Source: Streptomyces sp. V3I8 (GTDB lineage Bacteria; Actinomycetota; Actinomycetes; Streptomycetales; Streptomycetaceae). From it: a DNA stretch of 64,000 nt. The DNA is taken from NCBI RefSeq assembly GCF_030817535.1, contig NZ_JAUSZL010000002.1, positions 5,704,001 through 5,768,000 of the forward strand, written 5' to 3'. Under the pieces are notes generated by a model. The model had not been told where the DNA came from, ran no database searches, and worked only from the letters and a program-made list of their open reading frames with translations. The position numbers and the translations under genes were made by a program. Shown here piece after piece: positions 16,964 to 25,689 of this stretch; positions within the stretch are counted from its first letter, which is position 1, and the number at the start of each line of letters is the position of its first letter.

Positions 16964-17773
16964 GTGCCGGAAGGGCACACCATCCACCGGCTCGCCGAGG
17001 ACTACCTCGGCGCATTCGGCGGCCGCACGGTCCGCGCGACCAGCCCGCAGGGCAAGTTCGCCGACGCCGCCGCCCTCCTGGACGGCACGGTCCTCACCGA
17101 GGCGGAAGCCCACGGAAAACACCTCTTCCTGGGCTTCGGGACGGCGGACTGGGTCCACATCCACCTGGGCCTCTTCGGCAAGGTCGGTTTCGGCGACGCC
17201 CCCGCGCCCCCGCCCACGGACACGGTCCGCCTCAGGCTCGAGAACGACACCGCGTACGTGGACCTGCGCGGCCCCACCACCTGCACCCTCGTCGGGGACC
17301 CGGAGAAGCAGGCGGTGCACGACCGCCTGGGCCCCGATCCGCTGCGCGACGACGCCGACCCGGCCCGCGCGTACGCACGCGTGTCCCGCAGCCGTACGAC
17401 GATCGCCGCCCTCCTGATGGACCAGAAGGTCATCGCGGGCGTGGGCAACGTCTACCGCGCGGAAGTCCTCTTCCGGCACGGCATCGACCCGTACCGGCCG
17501 GGCAGGGACATCACGCGCGCCGAGTGGGACGCGATGTGGGCGGACCTGGTGGCGCTGATGCGCGAGGGGGTCCGCAACAACCGCATCGACACGGTCCGCC
17601 CGGAGCACGAGCCGGAGGCGATGGGCCGCCCGCCGCGCAAGGACGACCACGGCGGCGAGGTCTACGTGTACCGCAGGGCGCACATGCCCTGCCACATCTG
17701 CGGCGGCGAGATCCGCACCGCCGGTCTCGCCGCCCGCAACCTCTTCTGGTGCCCTACGTGTCAGAAGGCATGA
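16964..17773 (+). CDS. nei: Fpg/Nei-family DNA glycosylase (Nei2-like, endonuclease VIII)
   Basis: 269 residues. The mature N terminus PEGHTIHRLAEDY supplies the catalytic Pro and Glu; the PEGHTIHR form indicates Nei2-type endonuclease VIII, which removes oxidised pyrimidines and nicks the strand. The H2TH region (MDQKVIAGVGNVYRAEVLFR) is followed by a C-terminal zinc finger CHICGGEI...CPTCQKA. The start is GTG, with CCGGAGG five bases upstream; the methionine must be removed. The gene ends 10 bases before the convergent glucanase gene. Confidence 0.92.
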   Translation: MPEGHTIHRLAEDYLGAFGGRTVRATSPQGKFADAAALLDGTVLTEAEAHGKHLFLGFGTADWVHIHLGLFGKVGFGDAPAPPPTDTVRLRLENDTAYVDLRGPTTCTLVGDPEKQAVHDRLGPDPLRDDADPARAYARVSRSRTTIAALLMDQKVIAGVGNVYRAEVLFRHGIDPYRPGRDITRAEWDAMWADLVALMREGVRNNRIDTVRPEHEPEAMGRPPRKDDHGGEVYVYRRAHMPCHICGGEIRTAGLAARNLFWCPTCQKA

Positions 17774-17783
17774 GGACCGGCGC

Positions 17784-18983
17784 TCACTCGAACGGGTCGA
17801 GCGAGATGGTCGCGTCCTTCGGGTCGCCGTCGTGCACCAGCGACTCGTGGTTGCCGACGTCGTCGAACGCGAAGGCGTACGCCTGCCCGTCCTGCATCTG
17901 CTCGTGGACCAGCCGGGCGTAGTGGTTGGTGACGCCGTCCCGGTAGAAGCCGGATGCGTCGGCGTCGGGCTGCTCGGGGTTGCTGAGCAGGGTCGACCGG
18001 TTGAACGCGGCGCACAGGGTCCGTGAAATGGGGCCGCGCACCTGGTCGTTGGGTGCGTCCAGCTTGTTGTAGCAGCCGAAGACGGAGTCCGAGTCGGGCT
18101 TGTCGAAGGACGTCACGACGGCACCCGTACCGTCGGTGAAGTCCATCTTGCCGCCGTTGACCCGGCCCTGGAACTTCTTGTCGGGCTGGTCCTTGAACGG
18201 GGTCACCGTCAGGGTGTCGGTGGCGTACTTGGACCACACCCGGTCGATGTAGTCGTCCATCACACCGGCCGGGATGGCGCCGGAGGAGATGCCGTGCCCG
18301 GGGGCCAGTACGCGCAGCGGCGTGCCGTCGCCGCGGGACTCGACCAGTCCCTCCCAGCCGCCGCCCTGCGACTTCAGCCCGTTGACGACGGCCTGGTAGC
18401 CGCCCGGCTTGAGTTTGCCGGTCTCCTTGGTGGAGCCGTCGCCGGCGGTGAGGCCCACGGAGTAGGGCGCGGAGAACATGTCCACCTGGGTGGAGTTCAG
18501 CCACAGGCCGGAGTCGTTGAGCGTGTACTCGGTCCAGTTGAACAGGATGTCGTGGTTGGGGTCGGAGGCGTTCTGCACGGCGGGCTGCACGAGTCCGCCG
18601 TCGGCGAGCCGGAAGTCCAGCTTCTGGCCGTACGAGAAGTAGACGCGGCCGGAGAACTTCGGCAGCCGGACGGTCTTGGACGCGCCGTCGGCGGGCCCGG
18701 CGAACGAGGCGTCGGGCGCCGGGACCGGCGGGGCGCCACCGGCCGGCCAGGCGTGGAAGGTGCCGTTCTCGTCGGCGTACCCCTGCTTGCCGGAGGCGAG
18801 CTCGGTGCCGATCACGTACACGTACACCTGTTCCCCGCTGCCCGAGGTGTTCTTCAGGGTGAGCGGGATGGTGTCCGCCACGGCCGAGGCGTGTTCGGCC
18901 GGTCCGACGACGACGGCACCGGCGCCGAGCGCGGCCGCCACGGCCAGGGACGCCGTCAACTTGCGGGGGGAGAGCAGATGCAT
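17784..18983 (-). CDS. Secreted GH64 beta-1,3-glucanase
   Basis: 399 residues with a signal peptide (1-34, ending EHASA). The mature protein matches laminaripentaose-producing GH64 enzymes, which hydrolyse fungal beta-1,3-glucan. The predicted catalytic pair Glu152 (NWTEYT) and Asp168 (TQVDMFS) is 16 residues apart, as in the characterised Streptomyces enzyme. No carbohydrate-binding module follows. ATG 18983 has GAGGA four bases upstream. It lies 47 bases after the GH19 chitinase on the same strand, so the two may be cotranscribed for attack on fungal walls. Confidence 0.93.
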   Translation of the reverse strand: MHLLSPRKLTASLAVAAALGAGAVVVGPAEHASAVADTIPLTLKNTSGSGEQVYVYVIGTELASGKQGYADENGTFHAWPAGGAPPVPAPDASFAGPADGASKTVRLPKFSGRVYFSYGQKLDFRLADGGLVQPAVQNASDPNHDILFNWTEYTLNDSGLWLNSTQVDMFSAPYSVGLTAGDGSTKETGKLKPGGYQAVVNGLKSQGGGWEGLVESRGDGTPLRVLAPGHGISSGAIPAGVMDDYIDRVWSKYATDTLTVTPFKDQPDKKFQGRVNGGKMDFTDGTGAVVTSFDKPDSDSVFGCYNKLDAPNDQVRGPISRTLCAAFNRSTLLSNPEQPDADASGFYRDGVTNHYARLVHEQMQDGQAYAFAFDDVGNHESLVHDGDPKDATISLDPFE

Positions 18984-19030
18984 GCGGTCCTCGTTGCTGG
19001 GAGGTGAGGGGTGGGGGAGGGAGACTCGGT

Positions 19031-19762
19031 TCAGCAGCTCAGGTTTCCGCCGGGCTCGACGCCGAGCAGCTGCGTGAAGCGCTGGTAGTTGTCGATACGG
19101 CTCTGGACCTGGCCCGGGTTGCCGCCGTCGCACTCCAGGCTGCCGTTGATGGAGCGGATGGTCTCGCCGAACCCGGCGCCGTCGACCATGGCGTCGTGCG
19201 GCGTCATGGTGCCGGGGCCGCTCTGGGTGTTCCAGTACCAGAGGCCGGTCTTCCAGGCGACGGCCGCGTCGTTCTGCACGAGGTCCGGGTTGTTGAGCAG
19301 GTCGATGCCGAGCGCGTCGCCCGCGGCCTTGTAGTTGAAGTTCCAGCTGAGCTGGACGGGCCCGCGGCCGTAGTACTTGTCGTTGCCGGCCGGGCAGCCG
19401 TAGGGCTGGGCGGTGTCGCAGTAGTGCGGGTAGTTGGCGGTGTTCTGCTCCACCACGTACTGCAGGCCGCCGGTCTCGTGGCTGACGTTGGCCAGGAAGG
19501 CGGCGGCCTCCTGCTTCCTCACGGTGTCGCTGCCGGTGCTGCCGAAGCCGGGGTAGGCGTCGAGTGCGGCGGTGAGGCCGTCGTACGTGTAGAACGAGTT
19601 CCGGCCGGGGAACATCTCGTCGAACTGCGCCTGGCTGACCACGAAAGCGGCGGCGGTTTCCTCGCCGGCCTTCTGCGCGGAGGCCGTCGGGGCGAGCGTG
19701 AGCGTGCAGAGGGCGGCGGCCGCGCCGGTGGCGGTCAGCAGCCCGAGGATGCGTCGGTGCAC
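19031..19762 (-). CDS. Secreted GH19 chitinase
   Basis: 243 residues: signal peptide to about residue 29, then a bare GH19 catalytic domain. Catalytic Glu96 (SHETGG) and Glu105 (VVEQ) are nine residues apart, as in Streptomyces ChiC/ChiG, and YYGRGPVQLSWNFNY is the family signature. Hydrolyses chitin with inversion. No chitin-binding module is present. It lies downstream of the LPMO gene, but a strong hairpin separates them, so it probably has its own promoter in 19763-19880. Confidence 0.95.
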   Translation of the reverse strand: MHRRILGLLTATGAAAALCTLTLAPTASAQKAGEETAAAFVVSQAQFDEMFPGRNSFYTYDGLTAALDAYPGFGSTGSDTVRKQEAAAFLANVSHETGGLQYVVEQNTANYPHYCDTAQPYGCPAGNDKYYGRGPVQLSWNFNYKAAGDALGIDLLNNPDLVQNDAAVAWKTGLWYWNTQSGPGTMTPHDAMVDGAGFGETIRSINGSLECDGGNPGQVQSRIDNYQRFTQLLGVEPGGNLSC

Positions 19763-19880
19763 GGTGTCGACTCCTGTGGGGGGTGGGGTGTGGAGGGGCG
19801 GCGCGCAGGGCGGGACGGCGGAGGAAGGTGGGGGACTTCCGCCGTGCGTACGCGGACACGCCGGGGTACGGCCGGGATGC

Positions 19881-19906
19881 GGGCCGGTCCCCGTCGGGAC
19901 CGGCCC
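19881..19906 (-). terminator. Terminator of the LPMO gene
   Basis: Perfect 11-bp stem (19881-19891 with 19896-19906) and CGTC loop, directly 3' of the LPMO stop on its coding strand. Confidence 0.8.
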
Positions 19907-19913
19907 CGGCCGG

Positions 19914-20432
19914 TCAGCCGCCGACGTTGACGTCGATGCAGGCGTAGAAGGCGTTGTCGGTGTCGGCCACGTTCCAGACGGCCAGCACCTTCTGCTTGCC
20001 GCTGAGGCCGCCGAAGTCGACCTGGTGGTTCACCACCGCGCCCGGCTGGGCGCCGCCGTCGTCGAACACGGCGATCCGCGAGCCGCCGGCGTAGTACTCC
20101 CAGGTGCTGGTGGAGTGCCGTGCGCTGAGCTTCCACGAGAACGTCGTGTTCTTCGGCACCGGGGTGACGGTCCAGCCCCTGCCGTCGTCGTCCAGGTCCG
20201 AGAAGCGGCTGTTGCCGCCGCTGCAACTGGTCAGCCCCTTGGGGCCTTCGACGCTCTGGGGCTCGTAGGTGATGTCTCCGCAGGACACCGTGCCCGCGGC
20301 GCACTGCGCCTGGCGGCTGGGCGGATCCGAGATGTAGCCGTGGGCGCTCGCCGACCCGGCGGGCAGGCTCACGGCGACGACGGGGGCGAGCACGGCGCCT
20401 ATGAGGGCAGCCGTCTTCCTGCTGGCGTGCAT
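19914..20432 (-). CDS. AA10 lytic polysaccharide monooxygenase
   Basis: 172 residues. The signal peptide ends ASA before His31, so the mature enzyme begins HGYISDPPSRQ. That histidine forms the copper histidine brace with His106 (SARHSTSTWEYY). Cys pairs and the C-terminal DTDNAFYACIDVNV are typical of small chitin-active AA10 enzymes. Oxidatively cleaves crystalline chitin and so helps the neighbouring chitinase. No cellulose- or chitin-binding module. A DasR-like site lies about 180 bases upstream. Confidence 0.95.
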   Translation of the reverse strand: MHASRKTAALIGAVLAPVVAVSLPAGSASAHGYISDPPSRQAQCAAGTVSCGDITYEPQSVEGPKGLTSCSGGNSRFSDLDDDGRGWTVTPVPKNTTFSWKLSARHSTSTWEYYAGGSRIAVFDDGGAQPGAVVNHQVDFGGLSGKQKVLAVWNVADTDNAFYACIDVNVGG

Positions 20433-20986
20433 GGGGACTCCTTCACATCAGGCCTTCCCTGGCACGCACGGTTGTGTGGGGGACCGCACGTGACGGGACC
20501 GGCCTCTCGGGTGGGGCCAAGAGGCGCGAAGGTGACGCGCTCCGGCCGTCCGCACAGGATGGGTTGCTCACGCGAAGAGCCAACTCCCCGAACGGAACGG
20601 CGCGTTCTGTTGGCCTAGACCATACAAGTGGCCCGTCGCGATGTGTCAAGGGCATGTCGTGGCGCCGGCCAGGGGTGTCCGCCCGCCCGTGCCCGGACAC
20701 GGCCGCACCCCCGCGACGGCGTGGCGCGGGGGTGCGGAAGGGGTGTGCGGCGGAGATTTCCGCAGGTCGCGGAGGTGGCGGGACGGTGTCCGCCGGCCCG
20801 GACCGGCGCGCCCGTCCGGAGCGGCCCACGACGGCGCACGGGCCCGTGAAAAATCCCGCGCCCGCCGACGGGCCCGATCAGGCCCGCATACGTCCGGTCC
20901 GGCGGGGTACGCGGGGCCCCGACGGACCGTACGCGGCCGAACTCGGCCTGCCCGGTGGGAGGTTCACGACGGCACAGGGAACCGGC
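20433..20986. other. 554-base spacer between LPMO and acetyltransferase genes
   Basis: Holds the LPMO promoter region with the DasR-like site at 20609-20624 and a run of very GC-rich sequence (20640-20950). I find no convincing gene here. Open frames on both strands are low-complexity Arg/Pro/Ala products of GC bias. Confidence 0.5.
20609..20624. promoter_or_regulatory. DasR-responsive element (dre)-like site
   Basis: The palindromic core TGGCCTAGACCA differs at one base from the DasR core TGGTCTAGACCA. DasR is the GntR regulator that represses chitin and GlcNAc genes in streptomycetes until glucosamine-6-phosphate appears. Position upstream of a chitin-active LPMO fits. Binding is inferred from sequence. 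Confidence 0.65.
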
Positions 20987-22225
20987 TCAGAAACCGTGCG
21001 GCAGCCAGGGGGCGACGACGGACGCGAAGCCGAGCGAGGCCTCCGCGAGGGCACCCTGGCGCAGCTCCCGCACGCGCCCCGCCGCGGCCAGCGAGGCGAG
21101 GGACACGCCACCGAGGTAGGCCGCCCCCAACTCCCTCACCGACAACCGGACATCCGGCGAGTCGGTGGTCCGGGTGCAGGACGCGCCCTTCGCGTCGCCG
21201 GTGAGCCGCCACCGCCCCTCGTTCCAGGGGCAGAAGGCGTCCTCGACGTCGAGCACCAGGTCCAGCGGCGCCTGGTAGGTCCGGGCCTCGAGCGCCGCCC
21301 CGACCTCGACCAGGCGCACGTGGAGGGAGTCCCGCGACGTCACGGCGCACCGTCGGTTGTCGGAGACGAGATGCAGCCAGGCGTCGTCCACCGGCCTGTT
21401 GTACGTCTTCACGCTCGACGTCAGATCGATGTCGAACAGGTGCCGCCACAGCGCCGCGTACGCCGCCGGGTCGAGCGCCTCCAGATCGCGCAGCTCGACC
21501 GTGCCCTTCGGCCCGGCCGCGTCCCAGTCCGGCCGGTTGTAGTAGCGCGCGTATCCCACGACCTCGCCGTCGCGCCGCGCGAGCACGCACTGCAGCGGCG
21601 AGGTGCTCCTGCCGCCGCCGCCGTCCGGCTGGAGCAGCGGCAGCCGCTCCCAGCCGGGCCGGCGCTCCAGCATCCCGGGCCGGGTCGGCACCCGGCGCGC
21701 GTAGAGCGCCTCGCAGGCATCGCGTACGTCCGGCGCCTGCGGGTCGACGAGCCGGAGCCGTACGTCGTCCGTACCGTCCGGCACCGCGAGGCGCACCCGG
21801 GCCGTGTCGATCTCGGCCCGCATCTGATGGGTCGCGATGCCGTAGCCGAAGCGGCCGTAGATCGCCGGTTCCGATGCCGTCAGCACGGCGAGCGGCTCGC
21901 CCCAGGACCGTACGTCGTCCAGCTGGCGCCGCATCATCGACGCCAGCACCCCGCGCCTGCGGTGCGTCGGGGCGACGCTGACCATCGTGACGCCCGCGGC
22001 CCGCACGGCGGCGCCGCCCGGGACCGTGACCCGGAAGGTGAACGCGCCGGCCGTGCCCACGCACTCCTCCCCCTCCCAGACCCCGAGGGAACGGTCGAAC
22101 TCCGTGAGGTCGCGCCACAGGGCCCGCTCCTCGGCGGGCTCCGCGACCCCGCCGAAGGCCAGCTCCAGTTTCCCGTACCACTCGTCCCACTCCGCCGGAC
22201 GCAGCACACGCAAGTCTGTCGTCAT
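20987..22225 (-). CDS. Eis-like GNAT family N-acetyltransferase
   Basis: 412 residues, matching the Eis layout: an N-terminal GNAT domain with the acetyl-CoA loop VSVAPTHRRRGVLASMM, a central second GNAT-like fold, and a C-terminal SCP2-like region ending in a free Phe carboxylate (WLPHGF), used as the catalytic base in Eis. Eis acetylates amines such as aminoglycosides at several positions. The physiological substrate here is unknown. ATG 22225 has only GGGGAC upstream, and TAGGCA about seven bases before suggests a short or absent leader. Confidence 0.88.
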   Translation of the reverse strand: MTTDLRVLRPAEWDEWYGKLELAFGGVAEPAEERALWRDLTEFDRSLGVWEGEECVGTAGAFTFRVTVPGGAAVRAAGVTMVSVAPTHRRRGVLASMMRRQLDDVRSWGEPLAVLTASEPAIYGRFGYGIATHQMRAEIDTARVRLAVPDGTDDVRLRLVDPQAPDVRDACEALYARRVPTRPGMLERRPGWERLPLLQPDGGGGRSTSPLQCVLARRDGEVVGYARYYNRPDWDAAGPKGTVELRDLEALDPAAYAALWRHLFDIDLTSSVKTYNRPVDDAWLHLVSDNRRCAVTSRDSLHVRLVEVGAALEARTYQAPLDLVLDVEDAFCPWNEGRWRLTGDAKGASCTRTTDSPDVRLSVRELGAAYLGGVSLASLAAAGRVRELRQGALAEASLGFASVVAPWLPHGF

Positions 22226-22411
22226 GTCCCCATGCCTACCAGGGCAATCCGGGATCAGCGACCGGATTTCTCCCGGCCGTGCGGTGCCGGACCCCCCTGC
22301 GGCCGTACGCTCTGCGAGGACCGGGTTTCCCTGTGACTTCCGTCCCCGGACGGGGGACAAGTGGGACCTCCCGTGCCAAGCACCTGGTCCGATGGATAGG
22401 GTCCCGAACTA

Positions 22412-23593
22412 ATGGCAGCAGGACGAGAGCGGCGCGCGGCGGCCGATACGTTCACGGCCCGGTTGAAGAAGCAGGTACACCGGGTCCGCACCGGGCTGCG
22501 CAGATCCGCCGTCGACTACTTCCGCGGCGACGGATCCGACTGGGTCGCCCTCGCCGGGCTCCTGATGACCATTCCCGTGATCGCCTGCGTCACACTCATG
22601 AACTCCGTCTGGTGCTCCCCGGCGATGCTCGTCCTGCCGATCGTCGCGGGCGGGCTGCTGCTGCGGCCCTCCAGCCTGCTCGGGCTGTACGCCGCGGCCG
22701 CCACCGCGCTGATCGTCGAATCCGTGAAGCTCGGCCCCTACACCGAAGGCCCCTCCCGGGTGACGCCGGGCATCGTGCTGGTCGTCGCCGCGTGCGGGTT
22801 CTTCGGGCTGCTGATCGCCCAGTTCCGCAGCCGGGTCGGGGTGCCGTGGCGGCGGGGCGGCACCATGCTGTTCGACCTGCGCGAGCGGATCCGGGTGCAG
22901 AGCAAGCTGCCGATGCTGCCGGCGGGCTGGCACCGGGAGATGGCGCTGCGGCCGGCCGGCGGCCAGTCGTTCTCCGGTGACTTCGTCGTCGCGGCCCGCA
23001 CGAACGGCGGGCGCACCCTGGAGGTGGTCCTCACCGACGTCTCCGGCAAGGGGATGGACGCGGGGTCGCGGGCCCTGCTGCTGTCCGGCGCCTTCGGGGG
23101 CCTGCTGGGTTCCCTGCCGCCGCACGCCTTCCTGCCCGCGGCGAACGGATATCTGCTGCGGCAGGACTGGGACGAGGGGTTCGCCACCTCGACCCACCTC
23201 GTGCTGGACCTGGACTCCGGGGACTACGAGCTGTTCACCGCAGGGCACCCGCCGGGCCTGCAGCTCAGCGCGGGCAACGGACGCTGGGAGGAGATGGCCG
23301 CGGACGGGCCGCTCCTCGGGGTGTACGACGGCGCGCAGTTCGACCCGGTGAAGGGGTCGCTGCGTCCCGGTGACGTCCTGATGCTGTTCACGGACGGCCT
23401 CGTCGAGACGTCCGACCGCGACATCGTCGAGGGCATCGACCGCCTGACCGGGGAAGCCGACCGGTATGTGGCCGGCGGCTTCCACGGGGCGGCGTGGCAC
23501 CTGATCGAGGCGGTCGCGAAGGACGTCAACGACGACCGGGCGCTCCTGCTGATCTGCCGGGAGGGCGCGACGACGGGCCCCGCCACGCTCTGA
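22412..23593 (+). CDS. Membrane PP2C-type (SpoIIE domain) serine phosphatase
   Basis: 393 residues. Residues about 45-140 form three or four membrane helices; the rest is a SpoIIE/PP2C phosphatase with metal-binding aspartates in SGDF, LTDVSGKGMDAG, LFTDGLVE and DDRALLL. Such proteins usually dephosphorylate anti-anti-sigma factors in partner-switching pathways; no partner genes are adjacent. TAGGGT at 22397-22402 ends nine bases before the ATG and no ribosome site is evident, so the transcript is probably leaderless or nearly so. Divergent from the Eis-like gene. Confidence 0.93.
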   Translation: MAAGRERRAAADTFTARLKKQVHRVRTGLRRSAVDYFRGDGSDWVALAGLLMTIPVIACVTLMNSVWCSPAMLVLPIVAGGLLLRPSSLLGLYAAAATALIVESVKLGPYTEGPSRVTPGIVLVVAACGFFGLLIAQFRSRVGVPWRRGGTMLFDLRERIRVQSKLPMLPAGWHREMALRPAGGQSFSGDFVVAARTNGGRTLEVVLTDVSGKGMDAGSRALLLSGAFGGLLGSLPPHAFLPAANGYLLRQDWDEGFATSTHLVLDLDSGDYELFTAGHPPGLQLSAGNGRWEEMAADGPLLGVYDGAQFDPVKGSLRPGDVLMLFTDGLVETSDRDIVEGIDRLTGEADRYVAGGFHGAAWHLIEAVAKDVNDDRALLLICREGATTGPATL

Positions 23594-23599
23594 GCTCCG

Positions 23600-23740
23600 C
23601 TCGGGTGCGGGTCCTCTGCGGGTACGGGTACGGGTTCTCTGCGGGTACGGGTACGGGTGCGGGTGCCGCGTGCGGGCCGGTGGGGGCCGGCCGCGCAGTT
23701 CCCCGCGCCCCTGAGGAGCAGGGGCTGCGCCCCGCTTCCC
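23600..23740. repeat. GGGTAC simple repeats followed by intergenic GC element
   Basis: 23601-23670 contains repeated GGGTACGGGTACGGGT units. Then CGCGCAGTTCCCCGCGCCCC (about 23692-23711) is the exact reverse complement of the copy near 435-459. It is followed by GGGGCTGCGCCCC (about 23720-23733), a second palindromic module that recurs near 36990 and 39050. Confidence 0.75.
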
Positions 23741-23749
23741 AGGGGCGGT

Positions 23750-24931
23750 TCAGCCGACCTGCGCCGGCTCCCGCAGCTCCGTCCCCGGCCGGTCCCGCCC
23801 ACCCGGCAGGATCCTGGCCAGCCATCCCGACCGTCCCGCGGCCAGCGGCCCGAGCACGGCCAGCAGCAGCACGTACCCCGCGATGAACGGCGACAGCCGC
23901 TCGTCGAGCCCCGCCGCCGCGGCCATCGTGGCGAGGATGAGCGCGAACTCCCCGCGGGCCAGCAGCGTGGTGGCGATGTTGGCGGCGGGCCCGGGCCCGA
24001 ACCCGTAGATCCGCGCCGCCCCCAGCCCTGCCAGCACGTTCATGACGAGCGTCACGGCCACCGCGGCCACCACCGGCCACAGCACGGTCATGAGGTCCCC
24101 CGGGTCGATGGACAGACCGAAGGCGAAGAAGAACATCGCTCCGAAGGCGTCTCGGAGCGGATGCACCAGCTTGAGTATCCGCTCGCCCGACGTCGTGCTG
24201 CCGAGCATCAGACCGACCATGAACGCCCCGATCGCGTCCGCGACCCCGAACCACTCCGAGACCCCGGCCATGAACACGGCCGCGCCGAGGAAGGAGATGA
24301 CCAGCAGTTCGTCGTCCCGGGTGTCGAAGAGCCGCCCCACGATCCGGGTACCGAACCGCGCGGCGAGCGCCAGCAGCAGCAGGAAGGCGAAAGCCTTGCC
24401 GCCGTCCAGCACCGCCGAGCCGAGCGAGTCGGAGCCGGACAGGATCGGCTGGAGGGCCGCCAGGTAGAGGGCGAGGAAGATGTCCTCGACGACGATGATG
24501 CCGAGGATGGGCTTGGTCTCGGGATTGCCGAGCCGCCCCGTGTCGACGAGCACCTTCGTCACGATCGCCGACGAGGAGATGCCGAGCACCCCGGCGAGGA
24601 CCAGCGCCTCGGACGTCCCCCAGCCGAGGGCGAATCCGAAGCCCAGGCCCGCGCCGACGTTCAGTGCGAGGTAGGTCCCCCCGGCGAGCGCCATCCGGCG
24701 TCCGCCCGCCTTGAGGTCGTCCATGTGGAACTCGAGGCCGAGGTAGAAGAGCAGCAGCACCAGGCCGAGCGCGGAGAGCATCTCCATCTCGTGGGGGTCC
24801 GAGACGAGTACGAAGCCGGGCGTGTGGGGGCCGAGGAGGATGCCGGCCAGGATGAAGAGGGGGATGGTGGGGAGCCCGATACGGGCACCTGCGCGGGCGA
24901 GGACGGCGGCGGCCAGAAAGGCGCCGCCCAT
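23750..24931 (-). CDS. CPA2-family cation:proton antiporter (KefB/NapA-like)
   Basis: 393 residues from the ATG at 24931, about 12 membrane segments. LGISSSAIVTKVL and the FFAFGLSID region are typical of the CPA2 exchanger domain; no TrkA-N domain follows. Exchanges K+ or Na+ for protons. The ATG lacks a ribosome site. GAAGGAA lies eight bases before an in-frame ATC (complement of 24956-24958), which would add IGHAELLIA, a natural first-helix start. So the true start may be a non-standard ATC. Divergent from the HD-domain gene. Confidence 0.9.
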   Translation of the reverse strand: MGGAFLAAAVLARAGARIGLPTIPLFILAGILLGPHTPGFVLVSDPHEMEMLSALGLVLLLFYLGLEFHMDDLKAGGRRMALAGGTYLALNVGAGLGFGFALGWGTSEALVLAGVLGISSSAIVTKVLVDTGRLGNPETKPILGIIVVEDIFLALYLAALQPILSGSDSLGSAVLDGGKAFAFLLLLALAARFGTRIVGRLFDTRDDELLVISFLGAAVFMAGVSEWFGVADAIGAFMVGLMLGSTTSGERILKLVHPLRDAFGAMFFFAFGLSIDPGDLMTVLWPVVAAVAVTLVMNVLAGLGAARIYGFGPGPAANIATTLLARGEFALILATMAAAAGLDERLSPFIAGYVLLLAVLGPLAAGRSGWLARILPGGRDRPGTELREPAQVG

Positions 24932-25072
24932 GGCGATCAGGAGCTCTGCGTGTCCGATGGGTCCGTTCCTTCGGTCGAGTGGGTCAAGGGAACGTCAAGA
25001 AATCGTCAGTAATTAGTTTACCAAACGATCACGGAGGGGTGACTGGGCAGGCGGTACGGGCACACTCGACGC

Positions 25073-25540
25073 ATGACCGGCAACGAGAGCGGCCCGCCGC
25101 TGACCCTCACTCAGGTCGAGGCCCTGGCCCGCGACGCGCACGCCGCCCAGACCGACAAGGCGGGCCGCCCGTACGCCGAGCATCTGCGGGCGGTGGCCGA
25201 GGGGGTACGGGCCCGCGGCGGCGACGAGGAACAGATCGCCGCCGCCTGGCTGCACGACGCGGTGGAGGACGACGCACTGTCGGAGGACTGGCTGCGCGAG
25301 GCGGCGCTGTCGCCCCGTACGAAGGCCATCGTCCTGGCCGTGACCAAACGCCCGGGCGAGCCCGCGGAGGCCTACGCGGACCGCGTCCTGTCGACCCCGG
25401 GGGCCCTCCTGGTCAAGCGGTCGGACCTGTCCCACAACACGGACCCGGCCCGCCTGGCGGCCCTGGACCCCGGCACGAGAGCCCGCCTGACGCGGAAGTA
25501 CGCCGAAATGCGCTCACTCCTGGGCCTGCCCGAGGACTGA
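25073..25540 (+). CDS. Small HD-domain phosphohydrolase-like protein (RelA/SpoT HD type)
   Basis: 155 residues with the HD metal site: His37 (YAEHL), His61-Asp62 (LHDAVEDD) and a later Asp in KRSDLSHNTDP. The order matches the hydrolase domain of RelA/SpoT and small Mesh1-like proteins, but there is no synthetase or TGS domain. A (p)ppGpp or other nucleotide hydrolase role is possible and unproven. CACACT ends exactly six bases before the ATG and no ribosome site is visible, so a leaderless transcript is likely. Confidence 0.85.
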   Translation: MTGNESGPPLTLTQVEALARDAHAAQTDKAGRPYAEHLRAVAEGVRARGGDEEQIAAAWLHDAVEDDALSEDWLREAALSPRTKAIVLAVTKRPGEPAEAYADRVLSTPGALLVKRSDLSHNTDPARLAALDPGTRARLTRKYAEMRSLLGLPED

Positions 25541-25552
25541 CGCCCCCGCCCG

Positions 25553-25576
25553 GTGAGGGGCGCGGGGAGCTGCGCG
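25553..25576. repeat. Intergenic GC element, diverged copy
   Basis: GAGGGGCGCGGGGAGCTGCGCG, one base different from the usual core, 3' of the HD-domain gene. Confidence 0.7.
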
Positions 25577-25616
25577 CCCGGCCTCACCGGCCGACAGCCG
25601 GGCACCTGCCGCAAGA

Positions 25617-25654
25617 CCGCGGCCCCGTCGGTGCGTAGGCCGACGGGGCCGCGG
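25617..25654. terminator. Bidirectional terminator
   Basis: Perfect 15-bp stem (25617-25631 with 25640-25654) and an 8-base loop between the convergent HD-domain and acyltransferase genes. Confidence 0.88.
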
Positions 25655-25689
25655 GACAACAGGGTGACGGGACAGCGGGACGGGCAGGG

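Noticed and set aside
20443..20829. Minus-strand frame of 128 codons upstream of the LPMO gene
   Set aside because: Arg/Pro-rich, no ribosome site, overlaps the DasR-like promoter region.
23600..23670. GGGTAC repeats as a CRISPR-like array
   Set aside because: No spacers of regular length and no cas genes; simple low-complexity repeat.
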